This document shows positions 6,513 through 6,637 of a stretch of DNA of 6,637 nucleotides, one piece after another. A program made the translations under genes and the position numbers. The DNA lies in the NCBI GenBank assembly GCA_016866415.1, contig VGML01000115.1, forward strand, positions 1 to 6,637, given 5' to 3'. The notes beneath the pieces are model-generated. The model searched no databases. It was not told where the DNA came from and saw nothing but the letters and a program-made list of their open reading frames with translations. Each line of letters opens with the position of its first letter. The stretch's first letter is position 1. Source of the DNA: Bacteroidota bacterium. GTDB lineage: Bacteria > Bacteroidota > Bacteroidia > Flavobacteriales_D > Crocinitomicaceae.

Positions 6513-6637
6513 ATGATTTTTTTATACAATTATAAAAATATTTGAAATCTAAGCTTTAACATTTGTGATCCTAGTATAAAATTTCGAACGGCCAAAAAGC
6601 GTCGATTACTCAATTCTATGTATTTTTGAAGCATGCA

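Noticed and set aside
6606..6635. Minus-strand frame entering from the right window edge and ending in TAA at 6606 (HASKIHRIE), which could be the tail of a T9SS-type protein
   Set aside because: Only nine residues are visible; another minus frame is also open for about 35 codons here, so no choice can be supported.

Overview
The window looks like a low-GC member of the Bacteroidota, probably Flavobacteriales. The family-level guess (Fluviicola/Crocinitomicaceae-like) is only an impression. The evidence is an S46 dipeptidyl-peptidase C-terminus, a Bacteroidota-type OstA/LptA-like protein, a type IX secretion (T9SS) type A sorting tail, starts without clear Shine-Dalgarno sequences, and -7 elements resembling TAnnTTTG. 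Every full-length gene lies on the + strand.

Region by region: (1) 2-667 is the C-terminal third of an S46 serine peptidase, DPP7-like by its specificity residue, closed by a strong intrinsic terminator at 689-720. (2) 721-888 is a leader region with an inverted repeat and a candidate -7 element. (3) 889-4518 is a tight co-directional cluster: a divergent Fur-family regulator, a short STAS protein (4-nt ATGA overlap), purA (41-nt gap), and an OstA/LptA-like envelope protein starting at TTG (4-nt TTGA overlap with the purA stop). (4) 4586-5167 is a YqgE/AlgH family protein. (5) 5329-6378 is a secreted protein of unknown function with a T9SS tail. (6) 6375-6512 on the minus strand holds a 45-residue reading frame that encodes only a signal peptide plus the N-terminal signature of the neighbouring T9SS protein. 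It appears to be an inverted, truncated paralog.

How the genes fit together: the Fur-STAS-purA-OstA cluster puts a metal- or redox-type regulator, a possible partner-switch protein, the committed step of AMP synthesis and an LPS-transport factor on what is probably one transcript. Co-transcription is inferred from overlaps and spacing. The rest is ordinary housekeeping and secretion content. The least expected item is the inverted N-terminal remnant. It matches the T9SS protein at 14 of 23 residues, yet 13 of those 14 shared residues use different codons, so it is not a recent copy. I see no CRISPR array, IS element, tRNA, rRNA or defence system.
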